A stretch of 64,000 bases of DNA from Setophaga petechia (taxonomy: Eukaryota > Chordata > Aves > Passeriformes > Parulidae), in NCBI GenBank assembly GCA_024362935.1, contig JANCRA010000016.1:20877165-20941164 (forward strand), in the 5' to 3' direction. The position numbers were made by a program, and so were the translations under genes. Below are positions 34,088 to 48,259 of the stretch, piece by piece. How positions within the stretch are numbered: the first letter of the stretch is position 1; each line of letters starts with the position of its first letter. The notes below the pieces were generated by a model, which had not been told where the DNA came from, ran no database searches, and saw only the letters and a list, made by a program, of their open reading frames with translations.

Positions 34088-35803
34088 GTGAAGGGAAAGG
34101 CAAGAGAGTGGGAAAGTACTGTTTTCTAGCACTTTGCAAGCTGCTAACACAATCCCAGTTCTGTGTAGCAATTAGCTGTTCAGTGCACTGCAGTAAGTGT
34201 TTCTTGTCACCTACATCTAAGCAAATAGCTTTTTCACTATGTCTCGCAAGGAGAAAACCTTCCTGCTCACTAAACAACTTCCATCGTGTTGTAGATGTTG
34301 CAGAGAGGGCTGCAGAGTTTTTTGACACAAGAAAAAGAAAGTTGTCTAAGATGCCTTCCTTTCAAGTAATAATGTGAAGGGAAAGGCAAGAGAGTGGGAA
34401 AGTACTGTTTTCTAGCACTTTGCAGGCTGCTAACACAATCCCAGTGCTGTGTACCAATTAACTTGTCACTGCACTGCAGTAAGGGTTTCTTGTAACCTAT
34501 ATCTAAGCAAATAGCTTTTTCACAATGTCTCGCAAGGAGAAAACCTTCTTGCTCACTAAACATCTCCTATCGTGTTCTAGAAGTTGCACAGAGGGCTGCA
34601 GTGTGTTCTGTAACAAGAAAAAGAAAGTTGTCTAAGACGCCTTCCTTTCAAGTATTAATGTGAAGGGAAAGGCAAGAGAGTGGGAAAGTACTGTTTTCTA
34701 GCACTTTGCAAGCTGCTAACACAGTACTAGTGCTGTGTAGCAGTTAGCTGTTCAGTGCACTGCAGTAAGTGTTTCTTGTCACCTACATCTAAGCAAAAAG
34801 CTTTTTCACTATGTCTCGCAAGGAGAAAACCTTCCTGCTCACTAAACAACTTCCATCGTGTTGTAGATGTTGCAGAGAGGGCTGCAGAGTTTTTTGACAC
34901 AAGAAAAAGAAAGTTGTCTAAGACGCCTTCCTTTCAAGTATTAATGTGAAGGGAAAGGCAAGAGAGTGGGAAAGTACTGTTTTCTAGCACTTTGCAGGCT
35001 GCTAACACAATCCCAGTGCTGTGTACCAATTAACTTGTCACTGCACTGCAGTAAGTGTTTCTTGTCACCTACATCTAAGCAAATAGCTTTTTCACTATGT
35101 CTCGCAAGGAGAAAACCTTCCTGCTCACTAAACATCTCCTATCGTGTTCTAGAAGTTGCACAGAGGGCTGCAGTGTCTTCTGTAACAAGAAAAAGAAAGT
35201 TGTCTAAGACGCCTTCCTTTCAAGTATTAATGTGAAGGGAAAGGCAAGAGAGTGGGAAAGTACTGTTTTCTAGCACTTTGCAAGCTGCTAACACAATCGC
35301 AGTGCTGTGTAGCAATTAGCTTGTCAGTGCACGGCAGTAAGTGTTTCTTGATACCTACATCTGAGCAAATAGCTTTTTCACTTTGTCTCGCAAGGGGAAA
35401 AGGTTGCTGCTCACTAAACAACTTCCATCATGTTGTAGAAGTTCCACAGAGGGCTGCAGTGTGTTTTGCAAAATGTAAAAGAAAGTTGTCTAAGACGCCT
35501 TCCTTTCAAGTATTAATGTGAAGGGAAAGGCAAGAGAGTGGGAAAGTACTGTTTTCTAGCACTTTGCAAGCTGCTAACACAATCCCAGTTCTGTGTAGCA
35601 ATTAGCTTTTCAGTGCACTGCAGTAAGTGTTTCTTGTCACCTACATCTAAGCAAATAGCTTTTTCACTATGTCTCGCAAGGAGAAAACCTTCTTGCTCAC
35701 TAAACATTTCCTATCGTGTTCCAGAAGTTGCACAGAGGGCTGCAGTGTGTTTTGACACAAGAAAAAGAAAGTTGTCTAAGACGCCTTCCATTCAAGTATT
35801 AAT

Positions 35804-36245
35804 GTGAAGGGAAAGGCAAGAGAGTGGGAAAGTACTGTTTTCTATCACTTTGAAAGCTGCTTACCCAATCCCAGTTTTGTGCCGCTTCGTAGTTCGCCGT
35901 TCAGAAGCTGCCGCAGTCTCTGTTTCCCGGAGAAGGAGAAGACGCTTCTTGGCGCGAAGAATCTGGTGTCGTTACGCCGATCGCGGCGTGCTCCGGAGAA
36001 CAGCTACGGCCGAGAGACACCCGGAAGCGGCGCTTAAAGGCACAGTGCTCCGTCTCCTGGTCTTTAGCGTCTCCTGCCGGCTACACCTTAGCAAAAAGCT
36101 TTTTCATTATGTCTCGCCAGGAGAAACTGTGTCTGTTCACAAAAAACCTCCCATCGTGCTCTAGAGGTTGCAGGCAGCTCTGCAGAGTGTTTTGCAACAA
36201 GAAAAAGTAACTTGTCCAAAAAAGCCATCAATTCGAATGTTCCTG
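35804..36245 (+). repeat. Cassette 3, expanded CpG-rich monomer
   Basis: Copy of 16043-16484 at a shift of 19,761 bp. Private GTGGGAAAG near 35824 where the other five copies have GTGGCAAAG. It has A at 36109 (CATTATG), shared with copies 4-6. Confidence 0.95.
35882..36081 (+). promoter_or_regulatory. CpG-island core 3, candidate satellite promoter
   Basis: Same 200-bp core as copy 1. The E2F-like site is at 35949-35958, the ETS-like at 36021-36028 and the TATA-like at 36033-36040. Confidence 0.6.
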
Positions 36246-37104
36246 GAAAGGGAAAATGCAGGAGAGCGGATAGGTACTGTTTTCTACCAGTTTGCAAGCT
36301 GGACACACAATCCCAGTGTTATACTACGATTGACTTTGCAGTGCACTGTAATAATTGCCTATTGTTACTACATCTAAGCCAATAGCGTTTGCATTATATC
36401 TCTTCAGGAGAAACTGTACCAGTTCAGAAAACAACTCTCATTTTTTCTAGAAGTTGCACGGAGGTGTGCAGAGTGTTTTGCAAGAAGCAAAAGAAAGTTG
36501 TCCAAAACTGCTGCCATTCGAATAGTAATGCGAATGGAAAAGGCAGGAAAGTGGAAAGCTGCTGTTTTCTATCTGTTTGTAAGCTGCTTACACAATCCCA
36601 GAGTTGTGCAGCAATTAGTTTTTCAGTGCACTGTAGTAGGTGCCTCTTTTCACCTGCATCTAAGCAAATTGCTTTTTCCCCATGTCTCGCAAGGAGAAAC
36701 TGAGCCAGTTCAGAAAACATCTCCCATCGAGTTCTAGAGATTGCAGGCAGGTGTGCAGAGTGTTTTGCAAGAAGCAAAAGAAAGTTGTCTAAAACGCCTT
36801 GCATTCAAATAGAAATGTGAATAGAAAAGGCAGGAGAAGGGAGAGGTACTGTTTTCTATCAGTTTGCAACCTGCTTACACAATCTGCGTGTTGTGCAGCA
36901 ATTAGCTTGCAGTGCACTGTAGTAGGTGCCTCTTTTCACCTATATCTAAGCAAATTGCTTTTTCCCCATGTCTTGCAAAGAGAAACTGAGCCAGTTCAGA
37001 AAATATCTCCCATCGACTTCTAGAGATTGCAGGCAGGTGTGCAGAGCGTTTTGCAAGAAGCCAAAGAAAGTTGTCTAAAATTCTTTCCATTCGAATAGTA
37101 ATGT
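36246..37104 (+). repeat. Cassette 3, three divergent monomers
   Basis: Same three units as in copy 1. The canonical unit that follows has TTCTATCACTT (T at 37146), where copies 1 and 2 have TTCTAGCACTT. Confidence 0.9.
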
Positions 37105-39678
37105 GCATGGAAAAGGCAGGAAGAGTGGAAAGGTACTGTTTTCTATCACTTTGCAAGCTGCTAACACAATTCTAGTTCTGTGTAGCAATTAGCTGTTCAG
37201 TGCACTGCAGTAAGTGTTTCTTGTCACCCACATATAAGCAAATAGCTTTTTCACTATGTCTCGCAAGGAGAAAACCTTCCTGCTCACTAAACAACTTCCA
37301 TCGTGTTGTAGAAGTTGCACAGAGGGCTGCAGAGTTTTTTGACACAAGAAAAAGAAAGTTGTCTAAGACGCCTTCCTTTCAAGTATTAATGTGAAGGGAA
37401 AGGCAAGAGAGTGGGAAAGTACTGTTTTCTAGCACTTTGCAGGCTGCTAACACAATCGCAGTGCTGTGTAGCAATTAGCTTGTCAGTGCACGGCAGTAAG
37501 TGTTTCTTGATACCTACATCTGAGCAAATAGCTTTTTCACTTTGTCTCGCAAGGGGAAAACGTTGCTGCTCACTAAACAACTTCCATCGTGTTGTAGAAG
37601 TTGCACAGAGGGCTGCAGTGTCTTCTGTAACAAGAAAAAGAAAGTTGTCTAAGACGCCTTCCTTTCAAGTATTAATGTGAAGGGAAAGGCAAGAGAGTGG
37701 GAAAGTACTGTTTTCTAGCACTTTGCAAGCTGCTAACACAGTCCTAGTGCTGTGTAGCAGTTAGCTGTTCAGTGCACTGCAGTAAGTGTTTCTTGTCACC
37801 TACATCTAAGCAAAAAGCTTTTTCACTATGTCTCGCAAGGAGAAAACCTTCTTGCTCACTAAACATCTCCTATCGTGTTCTAGGAGTTGCACAGAGGGCT
37901 GCAGTGTGTTCTGTAACAAGAAAAAGAAAGTTGTCTAAGACGCCTTCCTTTCAAATATTAATGTGAAGGGAAAGGCAAGAGAGTGGGAAAGTACTGTTTT
38001 CTAGCACTTTGCAAGCTGCTAACACAATCGCAGTGCTGTGTAGCAATTAGCTTGTCAGTGCACGGCAGTAAGTGTTTCTTGATACCTACATCTGAGCAAA
38101 TAGCTTTTTCACTTTGTCTCGCAAGGGGAAAAGGTTGCTGCTCACTAAACAACTTCCATCATGTTGTAGAAGTTCCACAGAGGGCTGCAGTGTGTTTTGC
38201 AAAATGTAAAAGAAAGTTGTCTAAGACGCCTTCCTTTCAAGTATTAATGTGAAGGGAAAGGCAAGAGAGTGGGAAAGTACTGTTTTCTAGCACTTTGCAG
38301 GCTGCTAACACAATCCCAGTGCTGTGTACCAATTAACTTGTCACAGCACTGCAGTACGGGTTTCTTCTAACCTATATCTAAGCAAATAGCTTTTTCACTA
38401 TGTCTCGCAAGGAGAGAACCTTCTTGCTCACTAAACATCTCCTATCGTGTTCTAGAAGTTGCACAGAGGGCTGCAGTGTGTTCTGTAACAAGAAAAAGAA
38501 AGTTGTCTAAGACGCCTTCCTTTCAAGTATTAATGTGAAGGGAAAGGCAAGAGAGTGGGAAAGTACTGTTTTCTAGCACTTTGCAAGCTGCTAACACAAT
38601 CCCAGTTCTGTGTAGCAATTAGCTGTTCAGTGCACTGCAGTAAGTGTTTCTTGTCACCTACATCTAAGCAAATAGCTTTTTCACTATGTCTCGCAAGGAG
38701 AAAACCTTCCTGCTCACTAAACAACTTCCATCGTGTTGTAGATGTTGCAGAGAGGGCTGCAGAGTTTTTTGACACAAGAAAAAGAAAGTTGTCTAAGATG
38801 CCTTCCTTTCAAGTATTAATGTGAAGGGAAAGGCAAGAGAGTGGGAAAGTACTGTTTTCTAGCACTTTGCAGGCTGCTAACACAATCCCAGTGCTGTGTA
38901 CCAATTAACTTGTCACTGCACTGCAGTAAGGGTTTCTTGTAACCTATATCTAAGCAAATAGCTTTTTCACAATGTCTCGCAAGGAGAAAACCTTCTTGCT
39001 CACAAAACATCTCCTATCGTGTTCTAGAAGTTGCACAGAGGGCTGCAGTGTGTTCTGTAACAAGAAAAAGAAAGTTGTCTAAGACGCCTTCCTTTCAAGT
39101 ATTAATGTGAAGGGAAAGGCAAGAGAGTGGGAAAGTACTGTTTTCTAGCACTTTGCAAGCTGCTAACACAATCCCAGTTCTGTGTAGGAATTAGCTGTTC
39201 AGTGCACTGCAGTAAGTGTTTCTTGTCACCTACATCTAAGCAAATAGCTTTTTCACTATGTCTCGCAAGGAGAAAACCTTCCTGCTCACTAAACAACTTC
39301 CATCGTGTTGTAGATGTTGCAGAGAGGGCTGCAGAGTTTTTTGACACAAGAAAAAGAAAGTTGTCTAAGATGCCTTCCTTTCAAGTATTAATGTGAAGGG
39401 AAAGGCAAGAGAGTGGGAAAGTACTGTTTTCTAGCACTTTGCAAGCTGCTAACACAGTACTAATGCTGTGTAGCAGTTAGCTGTTCAGTGCACTGCAGTA
39501 AGTGTTTCTTGTCACCTATATCTAAGCAAATAGCTTTTTCACTATGTCTTGCAAGGAGAAAACCTTCTTGCTCACTAAACATTTCCTATCGTGTTCCAGA
39601 AGTTGCACAGAGGGCTGCAGTGTGTTCTGTAACAAGAAAAAGAAAGTTGTCTAAGACGCCTTCCTTTCAAGTATTAAT

Positions 39679-42539
39679 GTGAAGGGAAAGGCAAGAGAGT
39701 GGGAAAGTACTGTTTTCTAGCACTTTGCAAGCTGCTAACACAATCCCAGTTCTGTGTAGCAATTAGCTTGTCAGTGCACGGCAGTAAGTGTTTCTTGATA
39801 CCTACATCTGAGCAAATAGCTTTTTCACTTTGTCTCGCAAGGGGAAAACGTTGCTGCTCACTAAACAACTTCCATCATGTTGTAGAAGTTGCACAGAGGG
39901 CTGCAGTGTGTTTTGCAAAATGTAAAAGAAAAATTGTCTAAGACGCCTTCCTTTCAAGTATTAATGTGAAGGGAAAGGCAAGAGAGTGGGAAAGTACTGT
40001 TTTCTAGCACTTTGCAAGCTGCTAACACAGTACTAATGCTGTGTAGCAGTTAGCTGTTCAGTGCACTGCAGTAAGTGTTTCTTGTCACCTACATCTAAGC
40101 AAAAAGCTTTTTCACTATGTCTCGCAAGGAGAAAACCTTCTTGCTCACTAAACATCTCCTATCGTGTTCTAGAAGTTGCACAGAGGGCTGCAGTGTGTTC
40201 TGTAACAAGAAAAAGAAAGTTGTCTAAGACGCCTTCCTTTCAAGTATTAATGTGAAGGGAAAGGCAAGAGAGTGGGAAAGTACTGTTTTCTAGCACTTTG
40301 CAAGCTGCTAACACAATCCCAGTGCTGTGTAGCAATTAGCTTGTCAGTGCACGGCAGTAAGTGTTTCTTCATACCTACATCTGAGCAAATAGCTTTTTCA
40401 CTTTGTCTCGCAAGGGGAAAACGTTGCTGCTCACTAAACAACTTCCATCGTGTTGTAGAAGTTGCACAGAGGGCTGCAGTGTCTTCTGTAACAAGAAAAA
40501 GAAAGTTGTCTAAGACGCCTTCCTTTCAAGTATTAATGTGAAGGGAAAGGCAAGAGAGTGGGAAAGTACTGTTTTCTAGCACTTTGCAAGCTGCTAACAC
40601 AATCGCAGTTCTGTGTAGCAATTAGCTTTTCAGTGCACTGCAGTAAGTGTTTCTTGATACCTACATCTGAGCAAATAGCTTTTTCACTTTGTCTCGCAAG
40701 GAGAAAACCTTCCTGCTCACTAAGCATTTCCTATCGTGTTCTAGAAGTTGCACAGAGGGCTGCAGTGTGTTTTGCAAAATGTAAAAGAAAGTTGTCTAAG
40801 ACGCCTTCCTTTCAAGTATTAATGTGAAGGGAAAGGCAAGAGAGTGGGAAAGTACTGTTTTCTAGCACTTTGCAAGCTGCTAACACAATCGCAGTTCTGT
40901 GTAGCAATTAGCTTTTCAGTGCACTGCAGTAAGTGTTTCTTGTCACCTACATCTAAGCAAAAAGCTTTTTCACTATGTCTCGCAAGGAGAAAACCTTCCT
41001 GCTCACTAAACCACTCCTATCGTGTTCTAGAAGTTGCACAGAGGGCTGCAGTGTGTTCTGTAACAAGAAAAAGAAAGTTGTCTAAGACGCCTTCCTTTCA
41101 AGTATTAATGTGAAGGGAAAGGCAAGAGAGTGGGAAAGTACTGTTTTCTAGCACTTTGCAAGCTGCTAACACAATCCCAGTGCTGTGTAGCAATTAGCTT
41201 GTCAGTGCACGGCAGTAAGTGTTTCTTGATACCTACATCTGAGCAAATAGCTTTTTCACTTTGTCTCGCAAGGGGAAAACGTTGCTGCTCACTAAACAAC
41301 TTCCATCGTGTTGTAGAAGTTGCACAGACGGCTGCAGTGTGTTTTACAAAATGTAAAAGAAAGTTGTCTAAGACGCCTTCCTTTCAAGTATTAATGTGAA
41401 GGGAAAGGCAAGAGAGTGGGAAAGTACTGTTTTCTAGCACTTTGCAAGCTGCTAACACAGTCCTAGTGCTGTGTAGCAGTTAGCTGTTCAGTGCACTGCA
41501 GTAAGTGTTTCTTGTCACCTACATCTAAGCAAAAAGCTTTTTCACTATGTCTCGCAAGGAGAAAACCTTCCTGCTCACTAAACAACTTCCATCGTGTTGT
41601 AGATATTGCAGAGAAGGCTGCAGAGTTTTTTGACACAAGAAAAAGAAAGTTGTCTAAGATGCTTTCCTTTCAAATATTAATGTGAAGGGAAAGGCAAGAG
41701 AGTGGGAAAGTACTGTTTTCTAGCACTTTGCAGGCTGCTAACACAATGGCAGTGCTGTGTAGTAGTTAGCTTTTCAGTGCACTGCAGTAAGTGTTTCTTC
41801 CCACCTACATCTAAGCAAATAGCTTTTTCACTATGTCTCGCAAGGAGAAAACCTTCTTGCTCACTAAACATCTCCTATCGTGTTCTAGGAGTTGCACAGA
41901 GGGCTGCAGTGTGTTCTGTAACAAGAAAAAGAAAGTTGTCTAAGACGCCTTCCTTTCAAATATTAATGTGAAGGGAAAGGCAAGAGAGTGGGAAAGTACT
42001 GTTTTCTAGCACTTTGCAAGCTGCTAACACAATCGCAGTGCTGTGTAGCAATTAGCTTGTCAGTGCACGGCAGTAAGTGTTTCTTGATACCTACATCTGA
42101 GCAAATAGCTTTTTCACTTTGTCTCGCAAGGGGAAAAGGTTGCTGCTCACTAAACAACTTCCATCATGTTGTAGAAGTTGCACAGAGGGCTGCAGTGTGT
42201 TTTGCAAAATGTAAAAGAAAGTTGTCTAAGACGCCTTCCTTTCAAGTATTAATGTGAAGGGAAAGGCAAGAGAGTGGGAAAGTACTGTTTTCTAGCACTT
42301 TGCAGGCTGCTAACACAATCCCAGTGCTGTGTACCAATTAACTTGTCACAGCACTGCAGTAAGGGTTTCTTGTAACCTATATCTAAGCAAATAGCTTTTT
42401 CACTATGTCTCGCAAGGAGAAAACCTTCTTGCTCACTAAACATCTCCTATCGTGTTCTAGAAGTTGCACAGAGGGCTGCAGTGTGTTCTGTAACAAGAAA
42501 AAGAAAGTTGTCTAAGACGCCTTCCTTTCAAGTATTAAT
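39679..42539 (+). repeat. 10-mer block, copy 2 (2,861 bp)
   Basis: Same ten types in the same order as 31228-34087. One extra A lies in the AAAAGAAAAATTG stretch near 39930. There is a private TTCTTCATACC near 40370. Confidence 0.9.
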
Positions 42540-45399
42540 GTGAAGGGAAAGGCAAGAGAGTGGGAAAGTACTGTTTTCTAGCACTTTGCAAGCTGCTAAC
42601 ACAATCCCAGTTCTGTGTAGCAATTAGCTTGTCAGTGCACGGCAGTAAGTGTTTCTTGATACCTACATCTGAGCAAATAGCTTTTTCACTTTGTCTCGCA
42701 AGGGGAAAACGTTGCTGCTCACTAAACAACTTCCATCATGTTGTAGAAGTTGCACAGAGGGCTGCAGTGTGTTTTGCAAAATGTAAAAGAAAGTTGTCTA
42801 AGACGCCTTCCTTTCAAGTATTAATGTGAAGGGAAAGGCAAGAGAGTGGGAAAGTACTGTTTTCTAGCACTTTGCAAGCTGCTAACACAGTACTAATGCT
42901 GTGTAGCAGTTAGCTGTTCAGTGCACTGCAGTAAGTGTTTCTTGTCACCTACATCTAAGCAAAAAGCTTTTTCACTATGTCTCGCAAGGAGAAAACCTTC
43001 TTGCTCACTAAACATCTCCTATCGTGTTCTAGAAGTTGCACAGAGGGCTGCAGTGTGTTCTGTAACAAGAAAAAGAAAGTTGTCTAAGACGCCTTCCATT
43101 CAAGTATTAATGTGAAGGGAAAGGCAAGAGAGTGGGAAAGTACTGTTTTCTAGCACTTTGCAAGCTGCTAACACAATCCCAGTGCTGTGTAGCAATTAGC
43201 TTGTCAGTGCACGGCAGTAAGTGTTTCTTGATACCTACATCTGAGCAAATAGCTTTTTCACTTTGTCTCGCAAGGGGAAAACGTTGCTGCTCACTAAACA
43301 ACTTCCATCGTGTTGTAGAAGTTGCACAGAGGGCTGCAGTGTCTTCTGTAACAAGAAAAAGAAAGTTGTCTAAGACGCCTTCCTTTCAAGTATTAATGTG
43401 AAGGGAAAGGCAAGAGAGTGGGAAAGTACTGTTTTCTAGCACTTTGCAAGCTGCTAACACAATCGCAGTTCTGTGTAGCAATTAGCTTTTCAGTGCACTG
43501 CAGTAAGTGTTTCTTGATACCTACATCTGAGCAAATAGCTTTTTCACTTTGTCTCGCAAGGAGAAAACCTTCCTGCTCACTAAGCATTTCCTATCGTGTT
43601 CTAGAAGTTGCACAGAGGGCTGCAGTGTGTTTTGCAAAATGTAAAAGAAAGTTGTCTAAGACGCCTTCCTTTCAAGTATTAATGTGAAGGGAAAGGCAAG
43701 AGAGTGGGAAAGTACTGTTTTCTAGCACTTTGCAAGCTGCTAACACAATCGCAGTTCTGTGTAGCAATTAGCTTTTCAGTGCACTGCAGTAAGTGTTTCT
43801 TGTCACCTACATCTAAGCAAAAAGCTTTTTCACTATGTCTCGCAAGGAGAAAACCTTCCTGCTCACTAAACCACTCCTATCGTGTTCTAGAAGTTGCACA
43901 GAGGGCTGCAGTGTGTTCTGTAACAAGAAAAAGAAAGTTGTCTAAGACGCCTTCCTTTCAAGTATTAATGTGAAGGGAAAGGCAAGAGAGTGGGAAAGTA
44001 CTGTTTTCTAGCACTTTGCAAGCTGCTAACACAATCCCAGTGCTGTGTAGCAATTAGCTTGTCAGTGCACGGCAGTAAGTGTTTCTTGATACCTACATCT
44101 GAGCAAATAGCTTTTTCACTTTGTCTCGCAAGGGGAAAACGTTGCTGCTCACTAAACAACTTCCATCGTGTTGTAGAAGTTGCACAGACGGCTGCAGTGT
44201 GTTTTACAAAATGTAAAAGAAAGTTGTCTAAGACGCCTTCCTTTCAAGTATTAATGTGAAGGGAAAGGCAAGAGAGTGGGAAAGTACTGTTTTCTAGCAC
44301 TTTGCAAGCTGCTAACACAGTCCTAGTGCTGTGTAGCAGTTAGCTGTTCAGTGCACTGCAGTAAGTGTTTCTTGTCACCTACATCTAAGCAAAAAGCTTT
44401 TTCACTATGTCTCGCAAGGAGAAAACCTTCCTGCTCACTAAACAACTTCCATCGTGTTGTAGATATTGCAGAGAAGGCTGCAGAGTTTTTTGACACAAGA
44501 AAAAGAAAGTTGTCTAAGATGCTTTCCTTTCAAATATTAATGTGAAGGGAAAGGCAAGAGAGTGGGAAAGTACTGTTTTCTAGCACTTTGCAGGCTGCTA
44601 ACACAATGGCAGTGCTGTGTAGTAGTTAGCTTTTCAGTGCACTGCAGTAAGTGTTTCTTCCCACCTACATCTAAGCAAATAGCTTTTTCACTATGTCTCG
44701 CAAGGAGAAAACCTTCTTGCTCACTAAACATCTCCTATCGTGTTCTAGGAGTTGCACAGAGGGCTGCAGTGTGTTCTGTAACAAGAAAAAGAAAGTTGTC
44801 TAAGACGCCTTCCTTTCAAATATTAATGTGAAGGGAAAGGCAAGAGAGTGGGAAAGTACTGTTTTCTAGCACTTTGCAAGCTGCTAACACAATCGCAGTG
44901 CTGTGTAGCAATTAGCTTGTCAGTGCACGGCAGTAAGTGTTTCTTGATACCTACATCTGAGCAAATAGCTTTTTCACTTTGTCTCGCAAGGGGAAAAGGT
45001 TGCTGCTCACTAAACAACTTCCATCATGTTGTAGAAGTTGCACAGAGGGCTGCAGTGTGTTTTGCAAAATGTAAAAGAAAGTTGTCTAAGACGCCTTCCT
45101 TTCAAGTATTAATGTGAAGGGAAAGGCAAGAGAGTGGGAAAGTACTGTTTTCTAGCACTTTGCAGGCTGCTAACACAATCCCAGTGCTGTGTACCAATTA
45201 ACTTGTCACAGCACTGCAGTAAGGGTTTCTTGTAACCTATATCTAAGCAAATAGCTTTTTCACTATGTCTCGCAAGGAGAAAACCTTCTTGCTCACTAAA
45301 CATCTCCTATCGTGTTCTAGAAGTTGCACAGAGGGCTGCAGTGTGTTCTGTAACAAGAAAAAGAAAGTTGTCTAAGACGCCTTCCTTTCAAGTATTAAT
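42540..45399 (+). repeat. 10-mer block, copy 3
   Basis: Same order as copies 1 and 2. The second monomer ends CTTCCATTCAAG near 43095, where the other copies have CTTCCTTTCAAG. Otherwise it looks identical to copy 4 over most of its length. Confidence 0.9.
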
Positions 45400-48259
45400 G
45401 TGAAGGGAAAGGCAAGAGAGTGGGAAAGTACTGTTTTCTAGCACTTTGCAAGCTGCTAACACAATCCCAGTTCTGTGTAGCAATTAGCTTGTCAGTGCAC
45501 GGCAGTAAGTGTTTCTTGATACCTACATCTGAGCAAATAGCTTTTTCACTTTGTCTCGCAAGGGGAAAACGTTGCTGCTCACTAAACAACTTCCATCATG
45601 TTGTAGAAGTTGCACAGAGGGCTGCAGTGTGTTTTGCAAAATGTAAAAGAAAGTTGTCTAAGACGCCTTCCTTTCAAGTATTAATGTGAAGGGAAAGGCA
45701 AGAGAGTGGGAAAGTACTGTTTTCTAGCACTTTGCAAGCTGCTAACACAGTACTAATGCTGTGTAGCAGTTAGCTGTTCAGTGCACTGCAGTAAGTGTTT
45801 CTTGTCACCTACATCTAAGCAAAAAGCTTTTTCACTATGTCTCGCAAGGAGAAAACCTTCTTGCTCACTAAACATCTCCTATCGTGTTCTAGAAGTTGCA
45901 CAGAGGGCTGCAGTGTGTTCTGTAACAAGAAAAAGAAAGTTGTCTAAGACGCCTTCCTTTCAAGTATTAATGTGAAGGGAAAGGCAAGAGAGTGGGAAAG
46001 TACTGTTTTCTAGCACTTTGCAAGCTGCTAACACAATCCCAGTGCTGTGTAGCAATTAGCTTGTCAGTGCACGGCAGTAAGTGTTTCTTGATACCTACAT
46101 CTGAGCAAATAGCTTTTTCACTTTGTCTCGCAAGGGGAAAACGTTGCTGCTCACTAAACAACTTCCATCGTGTTGTAGAAGTTGCACAGAGGGCTGCAGT
46201 GTCTTCTGTAACAAGAAAAAGAAAGTTGTCTAAGACGCCTTCCTTTCAAGTATTAATGTGAAGGGAAAGGCAAGAGAGTGGGAAAGTACTGTTTTCTAGC
46301 ACTTTGCAAGCTGCTAACACAATCGCAGTTCTGTGTAGCAATTAGCTTTTCAGTGCACTGCAGTAAGTGTTTCTTGATACCTACATCTGAGCAAATAGCT
46401 TTTTCACTTTGTCTCGCAAGGAGAAAACCTTCCTGCTCACTAAGCATTTCCTATCGTGTTCTAGAAGTTGCACAGAGGGCTGCAGTGTGTTTTGCAAAAT
46501 GTAAAAGAAAGTTGTCTAAGACGCCTTCCTTTCAAGTATTAATGTGAAGGGAAAGGCAAGAGAGTGGGAAAGTACTGTTTTCTAGCACTTTGCAAGCTGC
46601 TAACACAATCGCAGTTCTGTGTAGCAATTAGCTTTTCAGTGCACTGCAGTAAGTGTTTCTTGTCACCTACATCTAAGCAAAAAGCTTTTTCACTATGTCT
46701 CGCAAGGAGAAAACCTTCCTGCTCACTAAACCACTCCTATCGTGTTCTAGAAGTTGCACAGAGGGCTGCAGTGTGTTCTGTAACAAGAAAAAGAAAGTTG
46801 TCTAAGACGCCTTCCTTTCAAGTATTAATGTGAAGGGAAAGGCAAGAGAGTGGGAAAGTACTGTTTTCTAGCACTTTGCAAGCTGCTAACACAATCCCAG
46901 TGCTGTGTAGCAATTAGCTTGTCAGTGCACGGCAGTAAGTGTTTCTTGATACCTACATCTGAGCAAATAGCTTTTTCACTTTGTCTCGCAAGGGGAAAAC
47001 GTTGCTGCTCACTAAACAACTTCCATCGTGTTGTAGAAGTTGCACAGACGGCTGCAGTGTGTTTTACAAAATGTAAAAGAAAGTTGTCTAAGACGCCTTC
47101 CTTTCAAGTATTAATGTGAAGGGAAAGGCAAGAGAGTGGGAAAGTACTGTTTTCTAGCACTTTGCAAGCTGCTAACACAGTCCTAGTGCTGTGTAGCAGT
47201 TAGCTGTTCAGTGCACTGCAGTAAGTGTTTCTTGTCACCTACATCTAAGCAAAAAGCTTTTTCACTATGTCTCGCAAGGAGAAAACCTTCCTGCTCACTA
47301 AACAACTTCCATCGTGTTGTAGATATTGCAGAGAAGGCTGCAGAGTTTTTTGACACAAGAAAAAGAAAGTTGTCTAAGATGCTTTCCTTTCAAATATTAA
47401 TGTGAAGGGAAAGGCAAGAGAGTGGGAAAGTACTGTTTTCTAGCACTTTGCAGGCTGCTAACACAATGGCAGTGCTGTGTAGTAGTTAGCTTTTCAGTGC
47501 ACTGCAGTAAGTGTTTCTTCCCACCTACATCTAAGCAAATAGCTTTTTCACTATGTCTCGCAAGGAGAAAACCTTCTTGCTCACTAAACATCTCCTATCG
47601 TGTTCTAGGAGTTGCACAGAGGGCTGCAGTGTGTTCTGTAACAAGAAAAAGAAAGTTGTCTAAGACGCCTTCCTTTCAAATATTAATGTGAAGGGAAAGG
47701 CAAGAGAGTGGGAAAGTACTGTTTTCTAGCACTTTGCAAGCTGCTAACACAATCGCAGTGCTGTGTAGCAATTAGCTTGTCAGTGCACGGCAGTAAGTGT
47801 TTCTTGATACCTACATCTGAGCAAATAGCTTTTTCACTTTGTCTCGCAAGGGGAAAAGGTTGCTGCTCACTAAACAACTTCCATCATGTTGTAGAAGTTG
47901 CACAGAGGGCTGCAGTGTGTTTTGCAAAATGTAAAAGAAAGTTGTCTAAGACGCCTTCCTTTCAAGTATTAATGTGAAGGGAAAGGCAAGAGAGTGGGAA
48001 AGTACTGTTTTCTAGCACTTTGCAGGCTGCTAACACAATCCCAGTGCTGTGTACCAATTAACTTGTCACAGCACTGCAGTAAGGGTTTCTTGTAACCTAT
48101 ATCTAAGCAAATAGCTTTTTCACTATGTCTCGCAAGGAGAAAACCTTCTTGCTCACTAAACATCTCCTATCGTGTTCTAGAAGTTGCACAGCGGGCTGCA
48201 GTGTCTTCTGTAACAAGAAAAAGAAAGTTGTCTAAGACGCCTTCCTTTCAAGTATTAAT
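45400..48259 (+). repeat. 10-mer block, copy 4
   Basis: Shift of 2,860 bp from copy 3. A private CACAGCGGGCTG occurs near 48188 in the last monomer. The last right half has GTCTTCTG, as in copy 1, rather than the GTGTTCTG of copies 2 and 3. Confidence 0.9.

Larger units (their letters stand above)
24078..35803 (+). repeat. Canonical run 3: 41 monomers
   Basis: It starts with the trailer C, B, C, B. Two similar five-monomer blocks follow (24936-26365 and 26366-27795, each B, A/E-like, C, A, D). Next comes a segment like the first 13-mer family (27796-29511), a B and a D, then the four-monomer leader (30084-31227), one 10-mer block (31228-34087) and the six-monomer pre-cassette run A, D, C, D, B, E-like (34088-35803). 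Confidence 0.92.
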
